A DNA stretch of 64,000 nt from Varroa destructor (GCF_002443255.2 NW_019211456.1:24483061-24547060), one strand, 5' to 3'; numbered from the stretch's first letter, positions 50,336-64,000 are shown. Notes: a model not told the origin generated them from the sequence alone. Program-made: numbers and translations.

Positions 50336-53300
50336 CTGACAAATTATTTTAAAATCGTTCTTCATGTTCGAAAGATAGTAAGCACCGAAGGGTGTCAATC
50401 GTTTTGACTGTGGATTCCCTACTCCAGGGAATAGGATCTTTAGACTGAGATGTTTCTCACATACGCTCAAGAAGGTAGCTGAGTATTCCTATACTTACAG
50501 GTAATATACAATATGGGAAACTCCGTTTTGCCACAGTCAAATTGACACTTGAATTATAGAAATAAATTTTTCAAATAACTCAGTAAATGGTCTGATTATC
50601 TGCACGGGTCAGGTCTGTTTTCAGTGCCGCGGATTTCCCTTTCACCATACGTTTCACATATAAACGAACAACATTCAATAGATATGAACTCTGAATGAGA
50701 AAGAACATTATTTTCATGCATTTATACAATTTACTGAAACTCAAAAATTTCGTTAATATATTCTGGTTGGGTTCGTACAGACCAACAAATGGCAGTAAAG
50801 AACATTCAGCGAAGCTGATGTAGGATCAAAGTTCAGCTTCAAATTTTTCCGTACCTATTTTAAATCATCAATAATAAAAGAATCAAGGGTGCGTTGCAGT
50901 AGCTATTCACTCGTATGTACGAACTATTTCTAAATTATTCCGTTATTGAATAACTAAGGTTTTTGCTTGAAGTGAATAACGTTTAGATTATGTTTATTGT
51001 TATTCATAATGAAACGATGTTAAATGCTCCTTTACAAACACTCTATGATGACTATGGAATACGAGTTTTGTTTCTATCTATATACTCCGTGTATTTACGT
51101 ACACTCTATTCATTTTGTGGTACCGTATATTAATTACAGTAGCTTATAGCTGTATGGCCGAGAGTATCGTGCGCGCTAGCTGCAACGAATATAATTTTTG
51201 GGTCAGGACGTGGTCAGTAAAATGGCGTTGGTCGGATATCGATCGATCTCTGGCCATGGACATGGCAGGCTAGTAGTATCTTTCCACTAAAAGATCGAGG
51301 TTCAGGGAAGTTTGAGGCTGGTAATTATAGGCTTACATAGGTTCTTTTATCTAGCAGATTCATATAATAGGTGTAATTTTCTCATTTTATTGTATTATGA
51401 GATATTACTGATCAAACCTATTTCAAATAGGCACCTCACTGTGCGCAAAATAACGCGGTGTCATTTAGTCAATTGGAGCAAAGCGCTGTAAGCATAGAGC
51501 CCTATGGAGGCTTAACTAGTATCTGACAGATAACTAAAGTGAACACGTATTATATGCTGGTAGCGTGACTTGTGCCTTTTTTTATCCCACTCCTCGATTG
51601 TTTTTTCAGTTGCAATTGTTATTCAGTCATAAAAGATCACTCATGCCTAAAATTGATGCCTGTCTTTGCTGTACATTTGGATCGTTAGTAATTTTAAGTC
51701 ATTACATTGAAGGTACCAACCATTGAATCAGAAAACTAACTGAAACCGGCGTGTGGACTAATAAGTTCAGTGTGATATTTTCATATTAATACAACTGTGG
51801 ATTTAGTTGGCTCCATTTAAAAAACCTCTATCAACCACCCTACCTTTCAGGTTTTCGCTAAGTATTAGTACACGATCACAGGCTTTCATAGCACACACAC
51901 CATCGTAGAGCAAAGATCTGTTGGTCACTGGGTGTGATAATCGATTATGTACTGTATTTTTTCTTCATACTATTTTAGATGTGTTAATTGTAAAATAAGT
52001 CGAGACTAGTTATGCTATTGTTACACGTTTACGCACTTCGTTACCTGCATACATCATACGCGGCACTGAAAACCATCGGTTTACCCAAGCTGCTTTGACA
52101 ACGGCGTCTAATCCTATTATAATATGGCTTTAGATATTATGAAAATCACCAGACGGCAATAAGCTCGACAGATCATTCCAATGAGCCTGTGAAGCCGTTA
52201 GGCAGAAATGTACTATTATTGTATGTAGTATTAGATGTAGAAATGTACAGATAATCACAGCTTACTGTTAGCAAGATAAGACCACTGTAACGCTGTCGTG
52301 GGCCTCGTCGTCTCCATGGGGAGAATTGGCGCGTTTGTCGTTTGGACTGAAATTGGTTGATGACCAACAAATGACCAGCAACAGACAATGTTCTGTACAT
52401 GTTTTTTTTTTTTTCGAGCTGATGGCCGGTGCCTGATGCTTGCGCTACGTGAAGTGCTGAGCCGTGTTTGTGACGCTATAAAAACCCATTAGAAAGGGTC
52501 GTTGTCTTCGTACATTTATTATCATCAAATCTATTCAAGCCTATTTCGACAAGTTCTCTTGGAGAGGCTACTCAGGTGGAAGATTAACATAAACAGTTCG
52601 CAGCAACGATATATGAAGCCATAAAGTAATTGCTAGTACCCTATGTTAGTTATTTAAGGAATTTATTTATACATTTAATTTACCCGAATGCTGTTCTGTT
52701 TAAGGAATCATTCCGTACAAAGAGGACATATTTTAATCGCATGATCTGCCTATATTTGATCAACCAGCAACTACTGGGTCGCGGCACGTTATAACAATAG
52801 TTTCTGTAGCGTACAGAAACGTTTCTATTTTACTCCTATAGGGAATATCAATGTTTTTCATGCACTTCGACTGTTTTCTCACTCTAATCGATATTATGTA
52901 ATCCATCGATGTTCAACAATTGCCACCAAAATTATCTTATTATCTAATAAATAAAAGTAATTCGTTTCTAAAGTTTTTTTCTAGTAGAATATTCATGAGT
53001 TCACTAAGCTTAGTCGTACTCCGGTACGGAAACGTCTTCATTGCATCAAACAGTTGCGGACCTTCGTTGGCTAACCCGAGAGAACGATAATTGCATAACC
53101 AACTTAAAGCAGAAAAATTTAAATCTAAGAACCTCTATGATCTCACCAAATGTTTGCCATTATCAACACTGAAGACACATTTGATCGTTACATACATTTA
53201 AATCCCACGGAAAGTTAAGGGTAAGTTTCATTAACAAACTGAGACACGCTTTCCCTCAGCTTTCAGACATAACCCAACTCGCGCACTCTTCGCGCACCCA

Positions 53301-53908
53301 GCCGCATTAGCCAACATCCTACTGTCTTCTGCTAACGTCTATATGCATTTGTGTTCTGCGGCTGTGGTAAAGACGGGTGGGAAAGATAGTCGTGAAGCTG
53401 AACCGGACTGTGAGCGAATATCCAACGTTTTCATGTCGACGGACTTGTCCTGATAAATGTCACCAATTAGGAAGTGGCTCTAGTGACTGATCTGGTAATT
53501 GTTTTCGATGTAAGGAGGTTTCATTTACACTTGCTTAGATGGCATGCTATCAGAAACGCTTATCGTTGCATAAGAAGACAGTGACTTCGAAAGAATCCGA
53601 TTCCAGGTGACAGTGATCAGTGGCGCTCATTCAACTATGGAACGTTTTATCTTCAAGTTCTGCCTTGAGCTATTTGCTCACTAGGTGTTATGTTAGGTAA
53701 GACGCTCGACAGGCGCAAATAACGATCGGACTTCATTAAGACAGTTGTTAAAAGATAAACGTACATCGACTTCTATATTCGGTCAACAAAAAGATATCAC
53801 TGGGACATTCAACTGTTACAACTGTCCGTTACACGGATAACCTTGCCTCAATGTTGACATGTAATCTTAATGCTTTAATGTTAGTTGTTGTACTAAATAT
53901 TCAGGTGC

Positions 53909-53909
<1 letters not shown>

Positions 53910-53944
<35 letters not shown>
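53910..53944. repeat. (TC)n microsatellite
   Basis: Seventeen uninterrupted TC units. Confidence 0.95.
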
Positions 53945-53945
<1 letters not shown>

Positions 53946-54573
53946 AATTAAATCCGTTTGCCCCAAAGAAGTTTAATTTAGTCACTTACTTATTTTGTTA
54001 TTGTTTATAATCCACGCTGAGATCAGGTATCTTGAATTCATGTAATGTTGTTTGAGACTTTTGCTTATAATATTAAATATACCTACCGTCCGCATAGGTT
54101 CGAGTCTAAATGCGGGACGTATATCCCGCCAGATGCTCTCGTTTCAAACTCGTATACTCGGTGCTAATAAATAAAGCACATGCTATCATGCCAGTGCTTA
54201 TTGAAAAAACTACGCGCTCTATCCGCTACACTAATGAGGGATTCGCTAGTTTATATAAGCGATAGATTGAAACAAACATGTTCTTTCAAGTACATGTAGG
54301 AGTGCCATTTGTCATTAGACTTCTATAAGGCCCGAACAATTAGTGGATAAAAAAAATCAAATCATCCAAAAGATTGATGGATGTGAGCTCTAGTATGCAA
54401 TTGCCCTTTATGGATCTAGATTTGATAAAAGTGTTGGTTTTCGTAGAAATAACGAACGTTTCACATTTTCATAAATTTATCTTGTGTTTTTGTGTATTTT
54501 TTTATGTGACCGTGAAAAATAAACGCGACTGAACATGTTTTGTATCATTGCATTTCACGGATAGCCGTGTTTT

Positions 54574-54634
54574 AATTATAGTATTATTAATTATTATTAT
54601 ATCAGTATTATTAATAATTATAGTATTATTAATT
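54574..54634. repeat. Perfect 19-bp direct repeat in ATT-rich DNA
   Basis: The same 19 bases (AATTATAGTATTATTAATT) stand at 54574-54592 and 54616-54634, separated by 23 bases of ATT-rich sequence that includes partial further copies. Likely local slippage. Confidence 0.8.
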
Positions 54635-54652
54635 TAAAAAAAATTTCAAAAA

Positions 54653-54678
54653 TATGTATGTATATATATATATATATA
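54653..54678. repeat. (TATG)/(TA)n microsatellite
   Basis: Two TATG units running into about nine TA units. Confidence 0.85.
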
Positions 54679-57265
54679 GTTACGGTGACACATAAAAAAT
54701 GTAAGGCACATTTCTCGTTTTGCGCAATTCTCTCATATATGCACTTACTTGCATAGACCGTACTCATAAGCGGGTTAATCTATATAAGTTGTTTGCAGTA
54801 GTTTAACTTCTATAATATCTTTATTAACAGGGTGATACATTTGCGAAATTAAATAGGTAGAATAATGGATTGCTAGTTTATTTGACTTATGTACAAGCTA
54901 ATTCAAGTATGAAACAAAAGCACTGGTAACAAAAAAGAAATGGTAGCGAGTGTTTTTTCATTGTTTTGTTATTCCGAAACCTAGCCTATAAAAAAAGTGC
55001 TAACTTAGCTATGCGTTGCAAAGATCGTATAAGCAGTAATAATTTTTCTTATTAGTTATTGAGCAGTTGAATATTTTAAAACAAAATCAAACCTGTCACT
55101 GAGTGCAGCTTTTTTTTAAATAAATCAGACATCATTTACCTCAACTTGACTAGAAGATTTTTAAATAGAAATCGACTACGTTTATTTTTCGTATTGATTG
55201 GAGCAAATGCTTATTGGCTGCCTGTTTTCTATAAACCCAGAACAATAGAGAAGCGAAACTTTCCGCCATCATTACTGCCAATTCTATTTCATACATGTGT
55301 GCTTAAACGAATTAAAAAAGCCATCGCACAAATTATTTCGTTTTCGTGAGTTGGCGATTGCATCGATTTTTCATCAAGTTCTACTTTTCACTCTTGCCTT
55401 CGCTAATCTCTTACACAGGAGGACTTTACGCTTGTGTAATTTATCATTGGTTTCCTTATAGTAATCAACATTAGCTGGTTGATCTTTACATAACTTCTGG
55501 GTTAGTGCAATACCAAGCGAATGGAGTGCTTGTCCTCAAACGATTAATCCGTTCTGAGCTGCGTTTCCGCTACAAGTAAAATTATGAACGGCACAGGTCG
55601 GTTCCTTTTGGGTGTTCACGCCTCCAAAAAAAATAAAAACAGTTTCTATTGTTGACTTAGTAATTATCATTGTTTCAAGGACCTATTGAATTAGAAAGTT
55701 CAATACGAGCAATATCTGGAGGGACCGAGTAGATGAAAAGATAATGACTATATAGATGTTACTAATCGGATTTTTATTAGAGAGTAACATTATGTGCTTA
55801 CGCACTTGTCTGAACCTGGGTCACTCCTGGGTCTTTGCGATCAGCAGGCAAACACTTCATCGCGATACCACGATTTCAGTTGCTTAGAAGTGAACTTAGA
55901 ATGTGTCTAATAAGTTGTAGATTACTTTAGTTCTATTAATTACGAGGCAGTTTCCGTTCTAGTTACAGAGTATTATGGCGAAATAAATCTATTATCACAC
56001 AAAAAGCTGACCCTGTCTATGATCTGGTATGGATTAACCAGCAATTGAATATATGCGTGAAATGGCTACCAGGGAATAACATGCTGGCCTAATTATGGCA
56101 TCGGATTCAGGTACCTTAAATTGTTTTATAGCAGGAAAATGCTCTATTACAGTTACTATTGATAACTAAGATCGGGCAAAACTATCGCGGTAATCATGAA
56201 CATGTCAGATGATTTTTGCTTGCAAGCCTAAATCGCAGCTGGTGTTTTACAGTATGGATAAGGTTTGTCTATGCTTTTAAGGCTCTACAACGTTTCACTA
56301 ACGGTGTCCAAGAGTTCCACAGTCGAAAGCCATGAGGCAATCTAGGTACTTAAGAATAGAGGAGGTTAAAACCTTTCAAAACTTACACAGGTGTAAAACC
56401 TCACGTTATGGTACTTCGTGCCGAGAGGCTTGCATACACAGGTGCTATGCGCCTGTCTGAACAATGCATTTGGCACCCACTTTAAAACGGTTTCCGAAGC
56501 TTTTCTATTGAGGACATGCAGACTCTGGTATTAAATATCAGGAATATGGTGTGCTTGAAGAATTTGGTCTAACGTAAGCGGGTGTTTGTTGATAAAACAC
56601 ATGATAGGAGCGCAAATCGGTTTTATATCTGGAGTGAATTTTTGATCTGTACGATCATTCGTAAAATGTTCTTGATGACGACAATGAAGCGTATTCTTAT
56701 GTAAACATAGAGAATAAGCCTAAATAAATCAGTGTGCTGGCTATTATCAAAGCTGTGGCACAAAATCGGTCAGCTAGTTATTAGTTTCAATTTCTAACTG
56801 ATTAATCTATAATATGTTTCAATGTTCCTCTACCGGCGCGCATTCCGTCACTAATTTCATCTGTTTAGATAAATCGACCTATTAATTCGCATGAGAAAAT
56901 GGGCAAGAATCAAATGGTAGCTGATGGGAAAGAGTTCAGAGCGGTTGCGTCTCTTCTCGTTTTGTGGGTCGTTCTGCCATTAATCTAAACCATAATATTA
57001 CGTCGCAGACATCGTTTCGGCAGTTTTCTCGAGCTGGCCTGCTCGGGGGTCCATTTGCCAGAGCGTCGGTCGCTCTTCGAAGTTGCTCTTACCCAAAACG
57101 GTGCCACAGTCGAAATCGGCGTCATGTGGCCAGAAAACTACCTATCATAGGGCTTCTCGATATTCGCTGGTTCTATACGGAAGAGGTGACTGCAGCCGCT
57201 GTTGCTTGTAGTCAGCAACATGGCGTTGCTGTGCGAGCCCAAGCGTCCAGTGTGGCGTCCGCGCG

Positions 57266-57272
57266 TATAAAG
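57266..57272 (+). promoter_or_regulatory. TATA box candidate
   Basis: TATAAAG stands alone in a GC-richer, CpG-containing stretch, 47 bases before the ATG at 57313. A transcription start about 30 bases downstream would leave a short leader of about 18 bases. I see no strong initiator motif, so the start is uncertain. Confidence 0.4.
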
Positions 57273-57312
57273 CTTCCGATCAGCGAGGGAGAGCGAAAGA
57301 ACTTAGTAGTAA

Positions 57313-57460
57313 ATGGACGTAATCGTCATTCAGCTGGGGTCCATCAGTCTGCTGTTGGCTGCTAGCGCATTGATTGTCCATCCCTCCGTCTGTTCGTTTT
57401 GCAAAGCTACAGATGACAGCAGTTGCAACAGGCTTAACGATATAAAGCATCGAAGTGATC
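57313..57460 (+). CDS. Candidate first exon of a secreted protein
   Basis: An ATG at 57313 with G at +4 opens a frame whose first 27 residues look like a signal peptide: hydrophobic from about residue 11 to 22 (ISLLLAASALIV), then HPSVC with small or polar residues. Cysteines at 27, 30 and 38 follow in a polar segment. After 49 codons plus one base there is a GTAAGC donor (57461-57466), giving a phase-1 intron, the class most often found right after signal peptides in animal secreted proteins. If unspliced, the frame would end at 57508-57510 after 65 codons. A TATA box lies 47 bases upstream and the surroundings are GC-richer than the flanks. The N-terminus lacks a basic residue, which is unusual. 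I recognise no mature-protein family, and no downstream exon was identified in the remaining 6.5 kb. Confidence 0.4.
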
Positions 57461-57510
57461 GTAAGCAAGATGGAACTTTCACAGTTAAGTCAGATGAAAC
57501 TGGACGATAG

Positions 57511-60500
57511 CTTGTCGACTGATACCGGTGGGGGCAATAGTTATTCGTTATTTTAAGTGATATTAGTGCTGTGTGCGACAGAACACCTGAATACCGTGTA
57601 CCAATGCTGCTTTTGTATACAGATCGTCAGATCTGGCTCCAAACTTAGATGAGAATGTAATGCCTGTACACAGACGTTTCTGCTGTTAAAGGATAAGGAA
57701 GTCGGTTACAGGTGATGGGGCTGAACGAGTAGTTCTTGCGGTCATTCTCCGCTGAACATTAGCGTTCACCTAAAATAATAAGCGTGATATCGTGCACAAT
57801 CGAATCTGGCAAACTAATACTGCGAATCGCGTTGAAGGTACGGTCATCGTGTGCTTGTCTGTATTCAGAGCCGATAGAAACAGCCAAACCTTGAAGAGAC
57901 TATTGATTGCGCTGACAAAAGCTTCGTCTGCTTTGTCTTAGGGAAGAGAAACAGCTGAGGCTTAGAAAATCCTATCAAGTGTCAGTCGATCAAAGATATC
58001 TATATTTCTATATGAACGAGTGGAAGTACTTGTGTTGTGAGAAATTTGTTCTCATAGTTGTCCGAAGCAAGCGTTTAATTCTACAGTGTTATTCGTGTGT
58101 ATTAGCGTGCCGAGTGCATGTATGTAGTGGACTTGATGCCCTGTAACAGATTATTTTTAATTCCTAATTTGGATCATATTAATCGGATATTGTGAGCGAT
58201 ACTTAGTGCTCGACGAGGTGTGCCCTGAGTGTAGAACTGAATCCGTTCTTATTATAGAATTATTAAGTAAATTATCTAGCTTTGTTTAGTATAGGAGTTT
58301 TATTATTGATTAAGACATTTGTTTTTGGTGTGTTAATGTCGCAATTTTATTTGTGATAAAAAACAAGATGCCCAGTTGTATCTGATGCGGCGTTCGACAT
58401 AATCCTTTCGACAACGTCGGATGTACCCACCTTAACGTGACACAATGCATAATGACTACAGTAAGTTTAGGCGTGAAGTTTAGTTAATTTTTAAAGTTGA
58501 TCCCATAACGATTACAATAATAGTGACGTTTCTTAGTTATTTAGATAAGTTTTAAGCAATGATATTGGCAAGTGGGCGCTTTATTTACTTGATTAACCGA
58601 AAGACCGTAAATTGTTGGTTATTGAAAAATTAGCCGAACTCGCGCTCTTTGATGCGCGCTAAAATTCGCAGAAATGAAGAAGTACGATTTACGCGAAATA
58701 CGCAAGAACGTGAGCTCGTCAAAGAACGACGTTAAGACGTCGTCCCCAGATTTCTTACTTGACAGCTTAATATAAAATCACCATTTAGGAAAGCCGAATG
58801 AAAGACTTCGTCTTCTATCATTGTTTTCTTAAAACCTTTTGGTCTACTGACCGTTGATGTAAAATTTCTGTTGAAATCATTTAACGACCAATTAGCCAGG
58901 TGACGGAAGTGTAGAGGTACTTGGCCAGAGATAAAAAAAAATCAGCAAAGACGAAATTATATAGTGGTAACTCGTCTTGAGTAAGGCAGAATTTTTGATA
59001 ATAATTATAAAATTGCAACTGAACTGGGTTTACCGCACTTATTACTTGCACCGAATTACTGTCGGGCCATAGCAAGTCCTGGTCTTAAAATTCTGTTTAA
59101 TTGACATTTTTTTTAATAGATACGTACTTGAACAGTGTTTCTTTTCCAAATTTGATTTTTGAAAATAAATATGAATAGGATTTTGAACTAAAACATTTCA
59201 AAACAATAAAGCCCCTTTGTCTGCTGCTTAATTTCTGTTGGGCAAAATCCTTTATAAATATGACTGCATGAATAACTGCAGCATGATTTTCAGGTAGTGA
59301 AATGTGCTGCGACGATCGTATCATTGTAAGCTACTATCGATGGCTTCAGAATGGGCTTAAACCAGAAAAGATCGGTGAGTGGGGTCATTTCGATTCATCA
59401 GGCTCGATCGATGATTCATCGATTCAGCTTCAGCAGGTTAAACATCAGATTTCATTGCATTAGTAATGATTGTATTTTGAAGATATGCGCATTGAAAATA
59501 TTTTAATTGCTAATGCAATGAGGCTAGATATTCTAACGCCGTCCGGGATTTAGAACCATTAAGTAACTATATAATGAATCAATATACGATAAAGCCTATA
59601 AACAGTATTGATCATCCATAAGTAGGTGAAAATTTACTCTAAAATAGTGAGTTACTTTAGACACCTCTCACCTGGCGTGTTCAGCTATGCGCCACTGTTA
59701 GGTGTAGTGTTTGTTATCTATGATTCTTTAGCACACGTGTAAAGAACAAAGTCTTAAGAAAGATTAATTGATGTGAGGTTTTTATGATTTCTGCGGATGT
59801 CACGTGGACTTTTGACAACAGAACTCTACTTTAGTTATAGGAGACTTAACTTTATGACACAATTGGCAATCATACACAACAGAGCACGAAGTTAACATAC
59901 GAACTGTGTGCAGAATAAGTCGTCGGTAGACTTCACAATAATCATTGATCACAGGCCCATGGTTCTTCTAATGTAAATTTGGCCTAGCTTCATGAACGCG
60001 CGGTTCAAAAAAAAATATCTCATCTTCTCATGCACAATGACAATCAAGTCGTACATAAATAAAACGTTGCATAGTTAGTAAGGCAATCACCCTCCGTCTC
60101 CACGGGTGAGACGAACGCCAAGACTTGTTACACAAATTATATTGAAAAATATGCAACACATCCAAATATCTGTGTTAATAGTTTATCTATTTAAAATACT
60201 TAAAAATAGTTTATCTATCTAAAGTGATTTATTTATTCATTAATTGCATCCTGGATTAACTGTAATTGTTTTGTTGTATTTTAATATTTTTACTAGCACA
60301 TTTGTTGTTATTATGTTTACATTCGTTCAAACACGGATCTCCAACGCGAATTACCAGGCAATGTTGGCTATTTCCATGATAAGGATGCGGCTGCTATCAG
60401 TTGAAATATTTTCTTGTTTAACATCTAAACGCGTTTTTCTAACTCGTTGATATTCAAGAGGACTATCTCTTTACCACAGAACTACAACTAGGGGTTATCA

Positions 60501-61500
60501 GCGAGTTACCATTATGATGCTGTTATTTCATAACAAATTTCCTTCAGTGCTCTCAGCCACTGTATCTAGAGCACCCAAACGAATGTATAGCGCCATAATA
60601 CAGGAAGCGATGTATTAGGCAGTGCCTTCTGTATTAAGTAGTGATGTGAGAAAGACATGGGTAAATATTTTCTCTAAGAAAGAAATCTGTGGTAGGCATG
60701 TGTTCTTTGCGTAACCCAGGCGCCCACCAACATTTAGTCTATAGCAGATTTTGTTAGCGTACAGAGCGCGCTGCAAGTTTGTTAAGTATAGGTAGTAAAT
60801 TTTTATTGGTATTATAAGATTATCATGAATATGTTAATATCAGTTACTTGGTATGCTGTTAACGACCGGGTGCGTTACAGATCGATACTGGATAGAGATC
60901 TGCAGGCCGCTAGAGCTCTATAATCCACCGTTTGTCTTTCGTATTTAGTTGTCAATTGTTCAAAGGTCAAGCGGAAAAAATTGCTTCACGTAAGCATGGT
61001 CTAGTAAGACTTCTAAGACTAAAGACTTCTAAGTACAACAAGAAAAACACACAGTAGGTCAGTAAATAAATTTTCTTCAAAAACGGATAATTATAACAGA
61101 CTTCCTACTTACGATTGGAAACGTCTAACGTACTGATTATATTACAGAATTCTAATCATTTACTTATTATCATCACATCTATTCATCAGCAGAACTTATC
61201 CGACCGTTTGTTCTGTGGCGGTTTCCGAAAACTTTTTCAGCTTCCGAAATATCACTAGTTCGCTCGTGTGAAAAAAGTGCTCTTTACTTCGTCTTTATTT
61301 TTGCATTTCAGTGAACACACAGTTTCGACAAACGGTCTCATGCACTAATATCTGCTTATCTACTCATTCAAGCAGTCAATTATTTTATGTATAACACTTG
61401 CTATACCATCAGTTGTAAATGGGTCACTTACTTGCATTGTTGCTGCGTACTGTAGATATGTAATCAAAAGTCAGAAAGACACCAAACGATCTTTCTTATT
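57511..61500. other. Gene-poor region, possibly intron of the 57.3-kb gene
   Basis: No recognisable exon. Contains a near-copy of GCGCTAAAATTCGCAGA at 58656-58672, also seen at 46603, and a 17-bp direct repeat at 60177-60193 and 60205-60221. AT-rich otherwise. Confidence 0.45.
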
Positions 61501-64000
61501 TCTCCCCGTTTCTGTGTTGTATTGTATTGTATTTTATACGTTATTTATGCAGTATTCTAGCTGGAATTCATTTTTGCCTTTTAGCGCAATCAAAAAGATC
61601 GTCACCATTCTTTTTGCCGCTTTTTTTCTCCACATTGTTTTTAACCGGAGCTTTCTGCAAGCGGATCGTTTTCAGTTAATCACGGGGCCGTTTTTCGTGC
61701 CGGGCCTACATGGCCGAGCCGCTCTGGATTGAGCTCGACAACAGCAGTAATCACAGACACAGTTTGTGCCACCATGCTGTTATACGTCGCCGCCGGCCTA
61801 CGAAAAAGCTAGCTTGAACAAGATGGCATGTACGAGTAGACGTCCCGTAAATGTTCTGGCCGTCCAACTGTTGTTGTTGTTTACCTGATTATTTTCGGAG
61901 CTCCGATGTCGCAGCAAACCATATTCTGCTATTTTGCGCCACTTTCGGATACCTTTCCGTTTTCTTGGTCGCTGAACTACTCCACATGCCTCGGTTTGAC
62001 CTGGCCAATCCCTGCAGTCCGGCTTTCGGCTTTTCTATCATTTAGACGGCCATCTGCGGTACCATGATCGTTGTGAAGACTCACACATTTAGTGGAATAT
62101 AATAGGGGGGTCTGTCTCTTTTATATAATGGTAGGAGCTGACAATGCAGCCGTGTAGCCGCATGCCGTATTTTTAGCTCTATAACACAACTATACAATAT
62201 GAGAGCTACAATCCGGTTTGGTTAGTTCTGTCTCGATTTAGACTGCCGTTTGTCAATGCTATTGCGACCTATCTAGTTGAAGTGATTACGGATTGGCCTC
62301 GGACGGTAGCATTACGGCCAGGCTTTTACATAGTATGTGAGGGTACTGACGACAAAAACGTCGTTCTGCAAGTTGTTCTATGCCGATATTACTTTGGAGA
62401 GATATTCTAGGATTCTATCTAGTCGAATGTCAAACCCGCAGTGCGAGTGAAACCAGAGCCGAATCATTCTATCAACAATCATTCATTTCGAGTCTCTGTT
62501 GAGATAATATTTGAAGCAAACGTTCTGAAGCTATGCAATCTCGAACATTCATATCTCGACTACATTCCGCGGTTTTAAGCTTACCGTGTTATTGATAAAT
62601 GAAAAATATCCAGGTTTTAGGAGGCAAAATGCATGAAAGTCAGATCATGCGAAAATCGTAACTCGGTCAAATTTTCTCATCTGTATCTATTGTGCACATA
62701 TTATGAATCGTTCTCGATGTAAACGAAACAGTCGATATGGAAAGATATTAGTTATGAGATGAATGTCTCTTCACGGGATAATGTAGTTCATCGTTAGTCT
62801 CGCAGAATAGTGAAGGTCTGTCTTAAATGTAAATAAGCCCCAAAGCAAATCACATTGTATAAGTGCAGTAAACTCGTGGTAAGCTTAATTACTTTGATCA
62901 TATAAGAAATAGCGATTGTAGGAAATACCTATCGCGGATTACGATGGCCGAATCGGAGGTGGATCTAGCTACTTGCATATGCAGTTATCTGGGTCACTGA
63001 TTCTGACTAGAATGTTCTGGTATTGTTATAGCGTGCTAAGTATCTTTGTCTACGTTACAAATTTATATTCTGTCATTTCATAGTCGAGCGTCTGAGCACC
63101 AGCATAACGCCGTGATGGCAATGATGGTCTTCACGGTACGACGGTTCATGAAGTTACAGCGACATAATATTGATGTCTGCACAAGCTTTGATAAAATCGC
63201 TTACCTCGTTACCCACTGTTAGCTGTTTAAAACTTCAGTAGTAGATTAGTGCAATATTTGCAATCGCTTAGCGGAATTATTATTGCCCAGATATGAGCTA
63301 TTCTGTTTCGCCATACTTAGAACTAAAAGATCAAAAGAAAATAACTTGTTAAAGGTTGTTTGTTTCTACGTTCCTGAACAGTTATTTAATTATATATATA
63401 AACTGTTTATAAAGACAATGTTTTGAACATTTGCCTCGAGTAAATATGCACCCTTTGTGAATGTAAAACTATCAATGGAAACTTGGATATATCTTTAGTA
63501 CTCTTTGCATTACAAAAAAAAAATGCTGATTATTCCTCCAAATTCAGATTTCCAAATCTCTAGATAGAAGACTGGGACCTGTTAATATCTTATCCTTCGT
63601 CGAAAAAGAACTTAAGATCAAGTTGACGCCCAACATTCTTAGTATACTACCTTGATTAGAAAGCGATTTCTTCTAACACAATTAGAAAAACGTACTTAAG
63701 GCTTTTTGATTGGACCTTCCATTTATTTGGGATAGTGATACGCTATATTTTGACTGTGACATCTGTTCGCTTACTTCATACTGGACGTAAGTAATTCACT
63801 TCAATTGAACGCAAGTGTATTGAAAAACGCAAAAAAAAGCCGATATGTTATGTGTGTGTTGATTAAATAGATGTTATTAAAACAAAAATATATTGCTTTT
63901 TCAAATGCAAAACACAACTGCTTTCGAATCGGCAATTCTGTGCCTTTCATCAAATTTCTAAGTCGTTCTTTTCAAAGCAGAAAGCATGCTTTTGATATAT
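61501..64000. other. Right end, with a GC-richer patch at 61.6-62.1 kb
   Basis: The patch at about 61600-62050 is richer in GC and CpG than its surroundings and holds ATG-started frames of 64 codons (61851-62045 plus) and about 61 codons (to 61732 plus), both hydrophobic and unrecognised. It could be a promoter region or contain exons. From 62.1 kb to the end the DNA is AT-rich and I see no features. Confidence 0.4.

Larger units (their letters stand above)
50336..56960. other. Gene-poor region right of the tRNA
   Basis: AT-rich, with a long (CT)n tract at 53910-53944, a (TA)n tract at 54653-54678, and a perfect 19-bp direct repeat around 54.6 kb. Open frames do not exceed 75 codons or so and match no family I recognise. 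Confidence 0.5.

Noticed and set aside
54090..54240. tRNA-like fragments (a GGTTCGAGTC box on plus, a D-arm-like GCGGATAGAGCGC on minus)
   Set aside because: The pieces are on opposite strands and no acceptor or anticodon stem can be folded around either.
1..64000. CRISPR arrays, integrases, reverse transcriptase or transposase genes
   Set aside because: I found no spaced repeats and no conserved catalytic motifs of these enzymes in any open frame long enough to judge.

Overview
This is a eukaryotic nuclear scaffold fragment. It is AT-rich, full of simple repeats, carries a 100-N assembly gap, and is almost free of recognisable genes. A type-2 chitin-binding (peritrophin-A/CBM14) protein at the left edge points to an arthropod. 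A compact AT-rich chelicerate such as a mite is possible, but the sequence does not prove it. There are no bacterial-style operons, no CRISPR array and no intact mobile element that I can recognise.

Layout: (1) 0.6-2.1 kb, minus strand: the only confident protein-coding exon, with one six-cysteine chitin-binding domain followed by a long Ser/Thr/Pro-rich tail. A branch-point, pyrimidine-tract and AG arrangement at its 5' edge suggests that the true start codon lies in another exon further right. (2) 2.1-50.2 kb: a long gene-poor stretch, intronic or intergenic, with microsatellites, a few GC-richer islands (about 7.0-7.9, 25.2-26.3, 30.9-31.3 and 41.3-42.3 kb), several perfect hairpins and a few weak exon candidates. 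(3) 50.25 kb: one intact elongator tRNA-Met(CAU) gene with a Pol III terminator. (4) 57.0-57.5 kb: a GC-richer promoter-like island with a TATA box and an ATG exon encoding a signal-peptide-like leader that ends at a phase-1 splice donor, possibly the first exon of a secreted-protein gene running right. (5) 57.5-64 kb: more non-coding sequence and another GC-richer patch at 61.6-62.1 kb.

The chitin-binding protein is probably secreted into cuticle or another chitinous matrix, and the tRNA serves translation. There is no sign of a gene cluster or a multi-gene system. I did not find a convincing new biological system. The leads most worth checking are the signal-peptide exon at 57.3 kb, the cluster of four ATGGCGCT motifs at 46.0-46.65 kb, the hairpin directly behind an open frame at 10.6 kb, and the exon candidates at 21.4 and 41.3-42.3 kb. 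All exon candidates outside the chitin-binding gene rest on open frame plus splice-site context only, because I recognise no homology.
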